From contig NZ_GL882694.1 of assembly GCF_000195635.1 (NCBI RefSeq), positions 1 to 64,000 on the forward strand: a stretch of DNA of 64,000 bases, in the 5' to 3' direction. This document shows, piece by piece, positions 17,461 to 25,953 of this stretch. The DNA is from Bacteroides fluxus YIT 12057. GTDB lineage: Bacteria > Bacteroidota > Bacteroidia > Bacteroidales > Bacteroidaceae. The notes under the pieces are model-generated. The model was given only the letters and a program-made list of their open reading frames with translations. It had not been told where the DNA came from and did not search any database. The number at the start of each line of letters is the position of its first letter. The first letter of the stretch is position 1. The position numbers and the translations under genes are program-made.

Positions 17461-17512
17461 TAAAACTATAGGATTTAGTTTTATTTAACGAGAAAAAATA
17501 GTTTTGAAACTA
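17461..17512 (+). promoter_or_regulatory. BlaI promoter with two operator-like palindromes
   Basis: TAAAACTA (17461-17468) and TAGTTTTA (17476-17483) are perfect inverted arms seven bases apart. A second palindrome, TAGTTT-TG-AAACTA, covers 17499-17512. Its left part is also TAGTTTTG, an exact TAnnTTTG -7 box. A repressor bound there would cover the promoter. BlaI/MecI operators are often dyads of this kind, so autoregulation is likely. Confidence 0.65.
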
Positions 17513-17548
17513 ATTTATTTAGTTATTTGCAGCAAATAAAGAAGAATT

Positions 17549-17920
17549 ATGAAAGGATTGACTGTAAAAGAGGAAGAACTTATGAACTTTTTCTGGGAAA
17601 AAGGACCATTGTTTGTAAAGGAAATACTGGCATTCTATGAAGAGCCGAAACCGCATTTCAATACGCTTTCCACGATTGTCAGAGGCTTGGAGGATAAGGG
17701 GTTTCTAAGCCATAATACGTATGGCAATACTTATCAGTATTATGCGGTGGTGAGTGAAGAGGATTTCCGCAAACGGACACTGAAGAATGTAATCAGTAAA
17801 TACTTTAATAATTCCTATCTCAGTGCGGTTTCATCATTGGTGAAAGAGGAAGACATATCACTGGATGAACTGAAACAGCTGATACAGGAAGTGGAAAAGG
17901 GGAAGAACAGAGAATCATGA
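17549..17920 (+). CDS. BlaI/MecI/CopY-family repressor
   Basis: The product is 123 residues with the BlaI winged helix: LTVKEEELMNFFWEKGPLFVKEIL, then HFNTLSTIVRGLEDKGFLSH with the recognition helix. The C-terminal part (SYLSAVSSLVKEEDISLDELKQLIQE) is the usual dimerisation and cleavage region. It is followed 42 bases later by an M56 membrane peptidase, the standard BlaI/BlaR1 pairing in which the peptidase relieves repression. Palindromes overlap its own promoter. No beta-lactamase gene lies nearby, so the signal is probably something else. Confidence 0.9.
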   Translation: MKGLTVKEEELMNFFWEKGPLFVKEILAFYEEPKPHFNTLSTIVRGLEDKGFLSHNTYGNTYQYYAVVSEEDFRKRTLKNVISKYFNNSYLSAVSSLVKEEDISLDELKQLIQEVEKGKNRES

Positions 17921-17962
17921 AAATCTAATCAAGTAGCTGTAAGATAATCGATCAATAATTAT

Positions 17963-19936
17963 ATGGGCCTGTTTTTCGTTTATATACTCAAGTCATCTGT
18001 TTGCCTGGCGGTATTCTATTTGTTTTATCGCCTGTTGCTGAGCCGTGAAACATTCCACCGTTTCAACAGATTTGCCTTATTGGGCATTTTGGCATTGTCC
18101 TGCCTGCTTCCGTTGGTCGAAGTCAGCGTACATGAGCAGACGGAGGTACATCAGACAATGATGACATTGGAGGAATGGTTGCTGCTGGCCGATGCGATGA
18201 ACTCGGCAGAGGCGGAAATACAGGCGCAGGATATTACCGTAACTTGGATACAGGTGGCTTTGCTGCTTTACCTGTTGGGCATCTTTTTTTTCATATCTCG
18301 GAATATCTATTCACTGGTACGGTTGCTGATGCTGTTGAAATCCGGTAGCAGAGAGAAGGTCAGCAAATTCCTTCCGGATAGAAAGTGCGTCACTTTGATT
18401 GTGCACGACAGTGACATCGCTCCATTCAGCTGGATGAAGTATGTTGTTATCTCCCGGAAAGATTTGGAGGAAAACGGGCGGGAGATATTGATTCATGAAC
18501 TGGCGCATATCCGTAACCGGCATTCTGTAGATCTGTTGGTAGCTGATATCTGTATCTTTTTTCAATGGTTCAATCCCGCTTCATGGCTGTTGAAACAGGA
18601 ATTGCAGAATATTCATGAGTACGAGGCGGACGAGACGGTAATCAAGGAAGGTGTGGATGCAAGGCAATATCAATTATTATTAATAAAAAAAGCTGTTGGC
18701 ACAAGGCTCTACTCTATGGCCAACAGCTTTAATCACAGTAAACTTAAAAAACGTATCACTATGATGTTAAAAGAAAAATCAAGTCCGTGGGCACGTATGA
18801 AGTATCTGTATATACTTCCGGTTACCGCTATTGCAGTCACCGCCTTTGCCCGTCCCGAAATCTCGGATACCACAAAAGAGATTTCTGCCGTCAAAGTTAA
18901 TGATTTGGCCGCAATTGTAGAAACAAAAGTGACGGAAAGTGTGAATGTACTGCCCGAAGCATCAAAGGAAGTGCCTTTGGCGGCAGACACTACAAAGCCT
19001 GTTGAGGTGAAGTATATCCCTAAGGAAGTAAAAGACCGGTTGAGTGGAACCCCGGTTCTTGAAGGAAAGGAGGATATGCCTGAATTTCCGGGTGGCATGT
19101 CTGCTTTGATGCAGTATTTCCGGAAGAATATGCGTTATCCGGAGGCTGCCAAGAAGAGAGGTACCCAGGGTCGGGTCGTAGTACGGTTTGTGGTCGGTAA
19201 AGATGGAAGTGTCAGGAATCCGAAAGTGCTCCGTCCGGTGGATGAGGAATTGGATGCAGAAGCTATCCGTCTGGTAAAGGCTATGCCGAAATGGAAACCG
19301 GGAATGGAGGGAGGACAGGCGGTAGATGCAAAATTCACGGTTCCGGTGAAGTTCAGCTTGGGTGATGGTCAGTCCGGAGATTCTGCCGATGGCATGGCAG
19401 AGGAAGGAGTGGCTGTCGGCAATGGGAAAGAGCCGTTGTATGTCGTGGATGGAAAAGAGGTGAGTCCATCTGTCATGAGTGCATTGAATCCCGAGAGGAT
19501 AAAGGGTGTGACAGTCTTGAAAGACAAGTCCGCTACAGAATTATATGGAGAAAAGGGAAAGAATGGCGTCATTTTGATAACGCTGGAGCAGGAAACGTCG
19601 GGAATAGTGCTCGGTCAGAGCATTTCTGTAGATAAGGAAGAGGGTACGAACGGAGAGATTCACATTGCCGCTAAAAAATCAAAAGATGCCGAAAAGACCG
19701 CTGTACAAGGTACCGTGAAAGTGGAAGGTAAGGTAATCGATGAAAAGGGAAATCCGGTTATTGGTGCCATTGTTCTGGTGGAGGGAACTGACATGGGAGC
19801 CGTTACCGATTTGGATGGTAATTTTATTCTTTCTGTCCCTTCTAAAGAGGATATACTGGTTGTCTCGTACGTTGGTATGGCTACAGTAAAGGTGAAAGTT
19901 CAGTCGAAAGTGACCGTAACGTTGAAAAATGAATAG
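17963..19936 (+). CDS. M56 membrane metallopeptidase fused to TonB C-terminal, plug-like and CarboxypepD-like domains
   Basis: The product is 657 residues. Helices near residues 5-22, 32-48 and 90-112 surround a BlaR1/M56 peptidase with HELAH at 178-182 (His178, Glu179, His182) and a distal EYEADE motif. A further helix lies near residue 275. A TonB C-terminal domain spans about 372-465 (PEFPGGMSALMQYFRKNMRYP to FTVPVKFSLG). Next, at about 485-550, is a segment like a TonB-dependent receptor plug (PLYVVDGKEVS, VLKDKSATELYGEKGKNGVI). A CarboxypepD regulatory-like domain closes the protein (575-657). It lacks the penicillin-binding sensor of classical BlaR1. The BlaI partner lies just upstream. 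Confidence 0.88.
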   Translation: MGLFFVYILKSSVCLAVFYLFYRLLLSRETFHRFNRFALLGILALSCLLPLVEVSVHEQTEVHQTMMTLEEWLLLADAMNSAEAEIQAQDITVTWIQVALLLYLLGIFFFISRNIYSLVRLLMLLKSGSREKVSKFLPDRKCVTLIVHDSDIAPFSWMKYVVISRKDLEENGREILIHELAHIRNRHSVDLLVADICIFFQWFNPASWLLKQELQNIHEYEADETVIKEGVDARQYQLLLIKKAVGTRLYSMANSFNHSKLKKRITMMLKEKSSPWARMKYLYILPVTAIAVTAFARPEISDTTKEISAVKVNDLAAIVETKVTESVNVLPEASKEVPLAADTTKPVEVKYIPKEVKDRLSGTPVLEGKEDMPEFPGGMSALMQYFRKNMRYPEAAKKRGTQGRVVVRFVVGKDGSVRNPKVLRPVDEELDAEAIRLVKAMPKWKPGMEGGQAVDAKFTVPVKFSLGDGQSGDSADGMAEEGVAVGNGKEPLYVVDGKEVSPSVMSALNPERIKGVTVLKDKSATELYGEKGKNGVILITLEQETSGIVLGQSISVDKEEGTNGEIHIAAKKSKDAEKTAVQGTVKVEGKVIDEKGNPVIGAIVLVEGTDMGAVTDLDGNFILSVPSKEDILVVSYVGMATVKVKVQSKVTVTLKNE

Positions 19937-19948
19937 TCTCTAACAACT

Positions 19949-20719
19949 ATGATAAAGAAGATTCTCTCTTTGTTTCTTATTCTGATGCTCGCTTGGGTGG
20001 GGCTTTGCCCTGCCCAGACGGCCACAAAGAAGTATTATCTGGTGGATGGTCTTTTTTTTGAAGGGATGCCGCCCTGTATAGGTTCTGGTAATGTGGTTGC
20101 CTATATTGAACATCGGGATGATGAAGATCACCGGGTTACCGAGCTTCGTCTGAAGAAGGGTGTTACTTTGCCGGAAGATGTGAGGAGGTATGCTACGCCT
20201 GTCGAGGAAGTGCCTGGTGGGGAGGCTTTGTTGATGAGTTTTCGTGGCGGGATGGGGAAGAAGTGGCCGATAGGAGGTGTTGTGCAGACATTGAAACCGG
20301 GGGAATGGGTAGGGAAACCTTTTCCTGCGTTCAAGGTGAAAGATACCGGGGGCAGGGAATGGACCAATGCCGATGTGGCGGGTCATCCTATGGTCTTGAA
20401 TTTCTGGTACACAGGTTGCGGACCCTGTATTCGTGAGATGCCCGAGTTGAATAAATGGATGGAACTGTTTCCTGAGGTGATGTATCTCGCTACTACTTTT
20501 GATTCGGCGGAGCAGATTAAGAGAATTGTAGAAAACCGTCCTTTCCGCTTTACACAGATTGCCGATGAACTGTTCTTTTTCAAAACTTTCAATGTAAGTG
20601 GTATGCCTGTTACGATACTGGTTGATAAAAAAGGGATTATCCGGCATATAGAAGAGGGAACAGGAGATGCCAAACTTCGTTTTATGCAGGATACATTGAA
20701 GAAACTGGCGGGGGAGTGA
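19949..20719 (+). CDS. Exported TlpA-like thioredoxin-fold protein
   Basis: The product is 256 residues with a signal peptide (MIKKILSLFLILMLAWVGLCPAQ). Residues 25-115 are a domain I do not recognise. A TlpA/AhpC-type thioredoxin domain starts near 120 (GKPFPAFKVKDTGGREW) and carries the active site CGPC at Cys157-Cys160, then FNVSGMPVTILVDKKG with the cis-proline. It would reduce or isomerise disulfides in the periplasm. It begins 12 bases after the M56 fusion gene and probably shares the BlaI-controlled transcript. Confidence 0.85.
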   Translation: MIKKILSLFLILMLAWVGLCPAQTATKKYYLVDGLFFEGMPPCIGSGNVVAYIEHRDDEDHRVTELRLKKGVTLPEDVRRYATPVEEVPGGEALLMSFRGGMGKKWPIGGVVQTLKPGEWVGKPFPAFKVKDTGGREWTNADVAGHPMVLNFWYTGCGPCIREMPELNKWMELFPEVMYLATTFDSAEQIKRIVENRPFRFTQIADELFFFKTFNVSGMPVTILVDKKGIIRHIEEGTGDAKLRFMQDTLKKLAGE

Positions 20720-20770
20720 TACACTTTGGGGGAAAGTGCAGTTTTTGTATTTCACAAACAATTGTCATTT

Positions 20771-20917
20771 ATGAAAAAACAAGCATTATTCTTGATGCTG
20801 TGTACATTCATCGCTGTCTTTGGGTTGTCAAATTCCTTGTCAGCTTGTACATCTGCTGTAATTTCCGGTAAAGTTACTCCTGACGGCCGGACTGTTTATC
20901 AGGATTTGTTGCAGTAA
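20771..20917 (+). pseudogene. Stump of an Ntn-hydrolase / linear amide C-N hydrolase gene
   Basis: The ATG at 20771 opens a 48-residue frame with a signal peptide and then ACTSAVISGKVTPDGR. That is the start of Bacteroides proteins of the acyl-CoA:6-aminopenicillanic acid acyltransferase type, in which the Cys after the signal peptide is the nucleophile. Full proteins run to several hundred residues; here the match ends at DGR, continues TVYQDLLQ and stops. The convergent miaA stop lies 11 bases further. I read it as a deletion remnant; family assignment rests on this short match. Confidence 0.6.
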
Positions 20918-20927
20918 CCTTACGGGC

Positions 20928-21839
20928 TTACCTGCATCCGGCGTTTGTCTCTTTCCGGATATGTTCCAGTATTTCCGCTTCCTGTTCCGGATGGAACCAA
21001 TGAATCTCCTCATCCCGTTTGAACCAAGTCATTTGCTTGCGCGAGTAGATGCGGGAGTTCTGTTTTATCTTGTCGATGGCGAAAGGCAGGCTCCACTCAC
21101 CGTCCATATATTTGAATAACTCCTTATAGCCTACCGTATTCAGGGAGTTGAGCGCCCGGTAAGGATAGACTTGGCGGGCTTCTTCTATCAATCCTTCCTC
21201 TATCATTAAGTCAACACGGCGGTTGATGCGGTCATAGAGCTCTTCCCGGTTGCGGGTCAGTCCGATTTTGAGGATGCGGAAAGGACGTTCCTTCTTCCGG
21301 CAGGTACGGAAAGAGGTATAGGTCTTGCCCGTCATGTAGCAGATTTCCAATGCGTGGATCACACGTTTGGGATTCTTTAAATCCACAATCTTATAATATT
21401 CCGGATCTAACAGTTTGAGTTCGGCGCACAATCTTTCCAACCCTTCGGTCTCATACTTGTGCAGCATCAGCTGGCGGGTTTCGGTGTCCACGGTAGGGAT
21501 GTCGTCGATGCCTTTGCAGATGGCGTCCACGTACATCATGGAACCGCCGGTCAGCAGTAGGGTGTCATGTTCGGCAAACAAGATGTCGAGAAGTTTCAAT
21601 GCTTCCGCTTCATACTGGGCGGCGCTGTAGTAGTCTGTCAGTTTAAGGGTACCGATGAAGTGATGTTGTACACGCTGTAATTGTTCGGAGGTGGGAGCGG
21701 CTGTACCTATCTTCAGGTCAGCATAAAGTTGTCGTGAGTCGGCCGAGACAATGCAAGTATGGAATTGCTCTGCCAATCGGAGGCTTAGTTCTGTTTTGCC
21801 TACTCCCGTAGGACCGATAAGTACGATTAAGGTGTGCAT
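20928..21839 (-). CDS. miaA: tRNA dimethylallyltransferase
   Basis: The product is 303 residues, the usual MiaA length. It transfers a dimethylallyl group to N6 of A37 in tRNAs that read codons starting with U. The P-loop GPTGVGKT sits at residues 8-15, followed by DSRQLYADLKIGTAAP and the HHFIG segment that bind tRNA and substrate. LLTGGSMMYVDAI is also typical. The gene is last in a leftward group with lipid A genes, an arrangement common in Bacteroidales, but a terminator-like hairpin lies between it and the preceding gene. Confidence 0.95.
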   Translation of the reverse strand: MHTLIVLIGPTGVGKTELSLRLAEQFHTCIVSADSRQLYADLKIGTAAPTSEQLQRVQHHFIGTLKLTDYYSAAQYEAEALKLLDILFAEHDTLLLTGGSMMYVDAICKGIDDIPTVDTETRQLMLHKYETEGLERLCAELKLLDPEYYKIVDLKNPKRVIHALEICYMTGKTYTSFRTCRKKERPFRILKIGLTRNREELYDRINRRVDLMIEEGLIEEARQVYPYRALNSLNTVGYKELFKYMDGEWSLPFAIDKIKQNSRIYSRKQMTWFKRDEEIHWFHPEQEAEILEHIRKETNAGCR

Positions 21840-21854
21840 ACGGATAGAAAACTT

Positions 21855-21879
21855 AGGCGCGGACGTGCAATCCGCGCCT
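21855..21879 (-). terminator. Hairpin after the pRiA4b ORF-3-like gene
   Basis: AGGCGCGGA (21855-21863) and TCCGCGCCT (21871-21879) are perfect 9-bp GC-rich arms with a seven-base loop. On the minus strand the hairpin is followed by AAGTTTTC. It lies between the ORF-3-like gene and miaA and probably reduces or ends transcription there. Confidence 0.65.
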
Positions 21880-21901
21880 TTCTGAATGGAATGATATCTG
21901 T

Positions 21902-22459
21902 TTAATATTTTTCTTCCTCATAAGAAGCGCCGGCGCCTTCGTCCAATCCACCGAATCCTTCTTTGTCGAAGTCCTCCATGTCAAAGTCCTGGTCACCGTA
22001 GAAGTTCTCGTCCAAGTCGAGAGAACCGCTTCCTGCTGCCATTTCTTCAAAGTCAATGGTTTGCTTGGGAGCCTCGCCTGTTTTCTTGGTACATTTGGAA
22101 CCTTTCATATCCTTTCCGGTAATAATCTCTGAGAGTTCGATGAAGAAGCAGCGTTCCGTCATGTAATCAAATACATAAAGCAATTTCTGTTTCTCGTCCT
22201 CAATCAGTTCGCTGAGCACGGTCTCTTTCATCACCCAACTGTCCATCTCCGGGTTATCGTCCATCTCTTCCAAGGTGATTTCCTTCTCTTTTTCCCAATC
22301 GTCGTCACAGATGAAGAAAGAGGTCATCTGGTCGTCCGTATAACCGGCCGATTTTAGGATTGCTTCATGGAAGTCGTAAAAAGTAGCTTCCGGGTCTATT
22401 TGTATTTCTCTGACAAAATCGTCCACTTCGTCCGAGATGATTGTAAATCTGTAGATCAT
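21902..22459 (-). CDS. Plasmid pRiA4b ORF-3-like family protein
   Basis: The product is 185 residues. MIYRFTIISDEVDDFVREIQIDPEATFYDFHEAILKSAGY with SFFICDDDWEKEKEITL fits the pRiA4b ORF-3-like family, a small alpha/beta domain often present as a chromosomal single copy in Bacteroidetes. The C-terminal 50 residues are strongly acidic (GSGSLDLDENFYGDQDFDMEDF) and probably disordered. No enzymatic motif is known for the family. It sits between lpxA and miaA on the same strand. Confidence 0.8.
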   Translation of the reverse strand: MIYRFTIISDEVDDFVREIQIDPEATFYDFHEAILKSAGYTDDQMTSFFICDDDWEKEKEITLEEMDDNPEMDSWVMKETVLSELIEDEKQKLLYVFDYMTERCFFIELSEIITGKDMKGSKCTKKTGEAPKQTIDFEEMAAGSGSLDLDENFYGDQDFDMEDFDKEGFGGLDEGAGASYEEEKY

Positions 22460-22461
22460 GA

Positions 22462-22562
22462 TGATTTCTGATTTATAATTTATGATTTCTGATTTATGAT
22501 TCGAGAATTATGGTTTCAAATGCGTATTGCAAACATAAATCATAAATCTCAAATCATAAATC
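22462..22562. repeat. AT-rich inverted repeat between lpxA and the ORF-3-like gene
   Basis: Copies of a motif close to GATTTATGATT (22462-22511) face the complementary ATAAATCATAAATC-type copies at 22534-22562. The spacer can fold into a long AT-rich stem. Similar AT-rich repeats lie on the other side of lpxA. Confidence 0.6.
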
Positions 22563-22565
22563 TTT

Positions 22566-23342
22566 TCATTTTCCTGCGGGGATAATGCCGCGGGCTGATT
22601 CACGTATAAAGCTTACAATATAACTTATTTCGGGTGTCATTTCCATCTCATCCTCAATCTTCTTCAAAGCGTCTGTATTGTTGAGGCCGCTCTGATAGAT
22701 AATGCGGTAGGCGTTGTGGATGTTTTCAATCGTTTCATTGGAGAAACCGCGGCGACGCAGTCCCACGATATTGATACCTGCGTAGCAGATAGGCTCACGT
22801 CCGGCAATGATGTACGGTGGAATATCCTTGCTGAAACGGCAGCCTCCCTGTATCATGCCATATCCGCCTATCCGGCAGAACTGGTGCATCAATACATTGG
22901 CGCTGATGATGGAATGGTCATCAATCACAATCTCACCTGCCATCTTGGTAGAGTTGCCTATAATGCAACCGCTGCCGATCAAAGCGTCGTGAGCTACGTG
23001 TACGCCTTCCATCAATAGGTTGTTGTTGCCAAGGATTGTTTTGCCTTTGGCGGCCGTACCGCGATTGATGGTCACGTTCTCACGGATAATGTTGTTGTCG
23101 CCTATTTCGGCAGTTGTTTCTTCTCCTTTAAACTTCAGATCCTGGGGAATGGCGCCAATCACAGCTCCCGGAAAAATCGTATTTCCATTGCCGATGCGCG
23201 CACCGTACAGAATGTTGGCATTCGCCATAATCTTGTTGTTATCACCGATTACCACATTCTTGTCAATGAATACAAAAGGAGCAATCTCTACGTTTTCCCC
23301 GATTTTCGCTTCGGGATGAATATACGCTAAGGGACTTATCAT
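22566..23342 (-). CDS. lpxA: UDP-N-acetylglucosamine O-acyltransferase
   Basis: The product is 258 residues of left-handed beta-helix hexapeptide repeats (IHPEAKIGENVEIAPFVFIDKNVVIGDNN onward), the LpxA length. It adds the first acyl chain to UDP-GlcNAc in lipid A synthesis. HVAHDALIGSGCIIGN contains the catalytic His of the family, and GLRRRGFSNETIENIHNAYRIIYQSG forms the C-terminal helical part. It follows lpxC-fabZ on the same strand after a 97-base spacer filled by an AT-rich inverted repeat. Confidence 0.95.
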   Translation of the reverse strand: MISPLAYIHPEAKIGENVEIAPFVFIDKNVVIGDNNKIMANANILYGARIGNGNTIFPGAVIGAIPQDLKFKGEETTAEIGDNNIIRENVTINRGTAAKGKTILGNNNLLMEGVHVAHDALIGSGCIIGNSTKMAGEIVIDDHSIISANVLMHQFCRIGGYGMIQGGCRFSKDIPPYIIAGREPICYAGINIVGLRRRGFSNETIENIHNAYRIIYQSGLNNTDALKKIEDEMEMTPEISYIVSFIRESARGIIPAGK

Positions 23343-23348
23343 GTTGGT

Positions 23349-23436
23349 TATTTATGAATTATGAATTGTGAATTATGAATTGTGAACTACAAATGATTAA
23401 ACGGCATTCATAATTTAAAATTCATAATTCACAATT
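23349..23436. repeat. AT-rich inverted repeat between lpxC-fabZ and lpxA
   Basis: The left arm (23349-23386) holds repeated AATTATGAATTGTGA units; the right arm (23407-23436) holds TTCATAATTTAAAATTCATA and CACAATT, their complement with a few mismatches. The spacer is almost entirely this structure. It could affect mRNA stability between the two lipid A genes. Confidence 0.65.
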
Positions 23437-23439
23437 GAT

Positions 23440-24825
23440 TTACTTGTTCTTTACTATTTGTGCCATGAATTCTGCCTCGCAAACAACCTTTTCGCCGACG
23501 AAGACATAACCTTTCATCGTAGATATTCCACGGCGTATGGGAGCCATCAGTTCTACGCGGAAAATCAGCGTGTCGCCCGGTACCACTTTCTGGCGGAACT
23601 TCACGCCGTCAATCTTCATGAAGTAAGTGGAATAGCGTTCCGGTTCGTCCACGGAGTTCAGTACAAGCAATCCGCCCGTCTGCGCCATGGCCTCTACCTG
23701 CAATACGCCCGGCATTACGGGTTCCTGCGGGAAGTGTCCTTGGAAGAAAGGCTCGTTGCCTGTTACATTCTTTACACCTACAATATAGTTGGCGCCGATT
23801 TCGATGACCTTGTCCACCAACTGGAAAGGATAACGGTGGGGCAGAAGTTCGCGGATGCGGTTTACGTCCATAATCGGTTCGCGGTTGCAGTCGTATGTAG
23901 GCGCCTGTATTTCATGCAGGCGGATCTCCTTACGCATCTGGCGTGCGAATTTATTGTTGATGGTGTGTCCCGGACGGGTGGCGATGATGCGGCCTTTGAT
24001 GGGCTTGCCTATCAAGGCCAGGTCACCGATAACGTCAAGCAATTTGTGGCGTGCGCATTCATTGGGCCATACCAACGGCTTGTGGTTGATGTATCCCAAC
24101 TGTTTGGCATCCATGTGGGGAACTCCCATTACATCCGCCAGTTTGTCATAGTTTTCCTGTGACATTTCGCGTTCGTAGATTACGATGGCGTTGTCCAGGT
24201 CACCTCCCTTGATGAGACCGGCCTGTAGCAACGGTTCAATTTCGCGTACAAACACGAACGTACGGCTGGCTGCTATTTCGTCTTTGAATTTCTTCATGTC
24301 CTCCAGTGTTGCGAACTGGTTGGGGATGATGGAAGAATCGTAAGAGACCAGCACGTTCAGGCTGAAGTTCTCATCCGGCAAAACGATGATGGAAGAACCG
24401 GTTGTTTCATCACGGAACTCTATTTTAGACTTGATGATATAGAAATCCTTTACGGCGTTCTGCTCTACAGTGCCTACCCGTTCTATTTCGTTGACATAAT
24501 ATTGGGCGCTTCCGTCCAAGATTGGAAATTCCGGACCGTTGACCTGTATCAGGCAGTTGTCTATGCCCAATGCATAGAGGGCTGCCATACCATGCTCTAT
24601 GGTACTGACCTTTACGCCGTTCTTGGAGATTACGGTGCCGCGGGTGGTTTCGGCTACATTATCCGCTACTGCATCGATGAGGGGTTGCCCTTCCAAGTCA
24701 ATGCGTTGGATTTTGTATCCGTGATTGTCCGGAGCAGGATTGAAAGTAACGGTCAGGTCAAGTCCCGTATGAAGACCTTTTCCACTGAGTGAAAAGCTAT
24801 CTTTTAGAGTCTTTTGTTTCAACAT
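23440..24825 (-). CDS. lpxC/fabZ: Bifunctional UDP-3-O-acyl-GlcNAc deacetylase / 3-hydroxyacyl-ACP dehydratase
   Basis: The product is 461 residues, a fusion usual in Bacteroidetes. The LpxC part spans residues 1-300 and holds the zinc-site segments STIEHGMAAL and CARHKLLDVIGDLALIG. The FabZ part starts near 318 (DVNRIRELLPHRYPFQLVDKV) with the catalytic His in HRYPF and the Glu-bearing helix in MPGVLQVEAMAQTGG. LpxC commits the pathway to lipid A; FabZ dehydrates 3-hydroxyacyl-ACP for fatty acid synthesis. The fusion fixes the ratio of two enzymes that compete for the 3-hydroxyacyl pool. It starts three bases after the lpxD stop. Confidence 0.95.
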   Translation of the reverse strand: MLKQKTLKDSFSLSGKGLHTGLDLTVTFNPAPDNHGYKIQRIDLEGQPLIDAVADNVAETTRGTVISKNGVKVSTIEHGMAALYALGIDNCLIQVNGPEFPILDGSAQYYVNEIERVGTVEQNAVKDFYIIKSKIEFRDETTGSSIIVLPDENFSLNVLVSYDSSIIPNQFATLEDMKKFKDEIAASRTFVFVREIEPLLQAGLIKGGDLDNAIVIYEREMSQENYDKLADVMGVPHMDAKQLGYINHKPLVWPNECARHKLLDVIGDLALIGKPIKGRIIATRPGHTINNKFARQMRKEIRLHEIQAPTYDCNREPIMDVNRIRELLPHRYPFQLVDKVIEIGANYIVGVKNVTGNEPFFQGHFPQEPVMPGVLQVEAMAQTGGLLVLNSVDEPERYSTYFMKIDGVKFRQKVVPGDTLIFRVELMAPIRRGISTMKGYVFVGEKVVCEAEFMAQIVKNK

Positions 24826-24828
24826 TGG

Positions 24829-25869
24829 TTACTTATTTAATTGTTGTTTAAGTTCGTTTAATTCTTTGCGGAGGGCATTCAACTCAAAGTACATATCCGG
24901 CAGCTTGCGATAAACCGATGCTGACTTGAAATAGGGCTTCATCTCCATGGGGGGCGTACCTATCAGCCGGCTGCCCTCTTTCAGACTGCCGGGTACACCG
25001 GACTGTGCGCCGAGGTTCACCTTGTCACCTATATGAATATGTCCTGCAATGCCTACCTGGCCGCCGAACATACACCATTCGCCTACCTTGGTGGAACCTG
25101 CAATGCCTACCTGTGCCGCCATTACCGTGTGCGAACCGATTTCGTCATTGTGGGCAACCTGCACCAGATTATCCAGCTTTACACCGCTGTGGACGATGGT
25201 CGCTCCCATGGTGGCGCGATCTACACAAGTGTTTGCCCCTATTTCCACATTGTCTTCCAATATAACGATACCGATTTGGGGAATCTTCTCGTAACCTTGA
25301 GGGGTGGGAGCAAAGCCGAAACCGTCTGCGCCAATCACGCTTCCTGCATGCAAAATGCAATGGTTGCCCACACGGCAATCGTGGTAAATGGTGGCGTTGG
25401 CATAAATGATACAGTCACTGCCCACTTTGGCGCCGCTACCGATAGTGACATGTGGATGAATGACGGTATTGTCTCCCACCTCTGCATGTTCACCCACGTA
25501 TGCAAAAGGTGCAATGTAAACATCCTTGCCTATTTTAGCTGTCTCGGCAACAAAAGCCAGCGGATCAATTCCTACACGTTTGGGCTTGCTTTGCTCGTAA
25601 AGATTTAGCAATTTGGCAAGACTTTCATACGCATTGTCCACTTTTATCAAAGTAGCTTTTATCTCTTGCTCGGGTACAAAGTCCTTGTTTACCAAGACAA
25701 TGCTTGATTGGGTTTCGTATATGTAGGGGGTATATTTGGGGTTGGATAGGAAAGAGATGGCTCCCGGTATTCCTTCTTCGATTTTCGCAAAGGTATGGAC
25801 GGTAGCATTCTCGTCTCCAACAATTTCTCCTTGGATAAATGTTGCAATTTGTTTAGCAGAGAACTCCAT
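24829..25869 (-). CDS. lpxD: UDP-3-O-acylglucosamine N-acyltransferase
   Basis: The product is 346 residues. An N-terminal LpxD domain (MEFSAKQIATFIQGEIVGDE) recognises the UDP-sugar. A left-handed beta-helix follows (from about residue 108, AKIGKDVYIAPFAYVGEHAEVGD) with the catalytic His region VQVAHNDEIGSHTVMA. A C-terminal helix (ELNALRKELNELKQQLNK) follows. It adds the second acyl chain in lipid A synthesis. It precedes lpxC-fabZ with a three-base gap and lies 84 bases after an HD protein gene on the same strand. Confidence 0.95.
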   Translation of the reverse strand: MEFSAKQIATFIQGEIVGDENATVHTFAKIEEGIPGAISFLSNPKYTPYIYETQSSIVLVNKDFVPEQEIKATLIKVDNAYESLAKLLNLYEQSKPKRVGIDPLAFVAETAKIGKDVYIAPFAYVGEHAEVGDNTVIHPHVTIGSGAKVGSDCIIYANATIYHDCRVGNHCILHAGSVIGADGFGFAPTPQGYEKIPQIGIVILEDNVEIGANTCVDRATMGATIVHSGVKLDNLVQVAHNDEIGSHTVMAAQVGIAGSTKVGEWCMFGGQVGIAGHIHIGDKVNLGAQSGVPGSLKEGSRLIGTPPMEMKPYFKSASVYRKLPDMYFELNALRKELNELKQQLNK

Positions 25870-25953
25870 GTCTTATTATTGTTAGATGGTTTCAAAATAC
25901 AAATAACGGACTTTTTTTTTATATTTCCTTATCCTAAGGTGAATATTTTATAC

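Noticed and set aside
17963..19936. Reading the plug-like region as a TonB-dependent receptor
   Set aside because: There is no beta-barrel; the helices and HELAH motif make it an M56 membrane peptidase.
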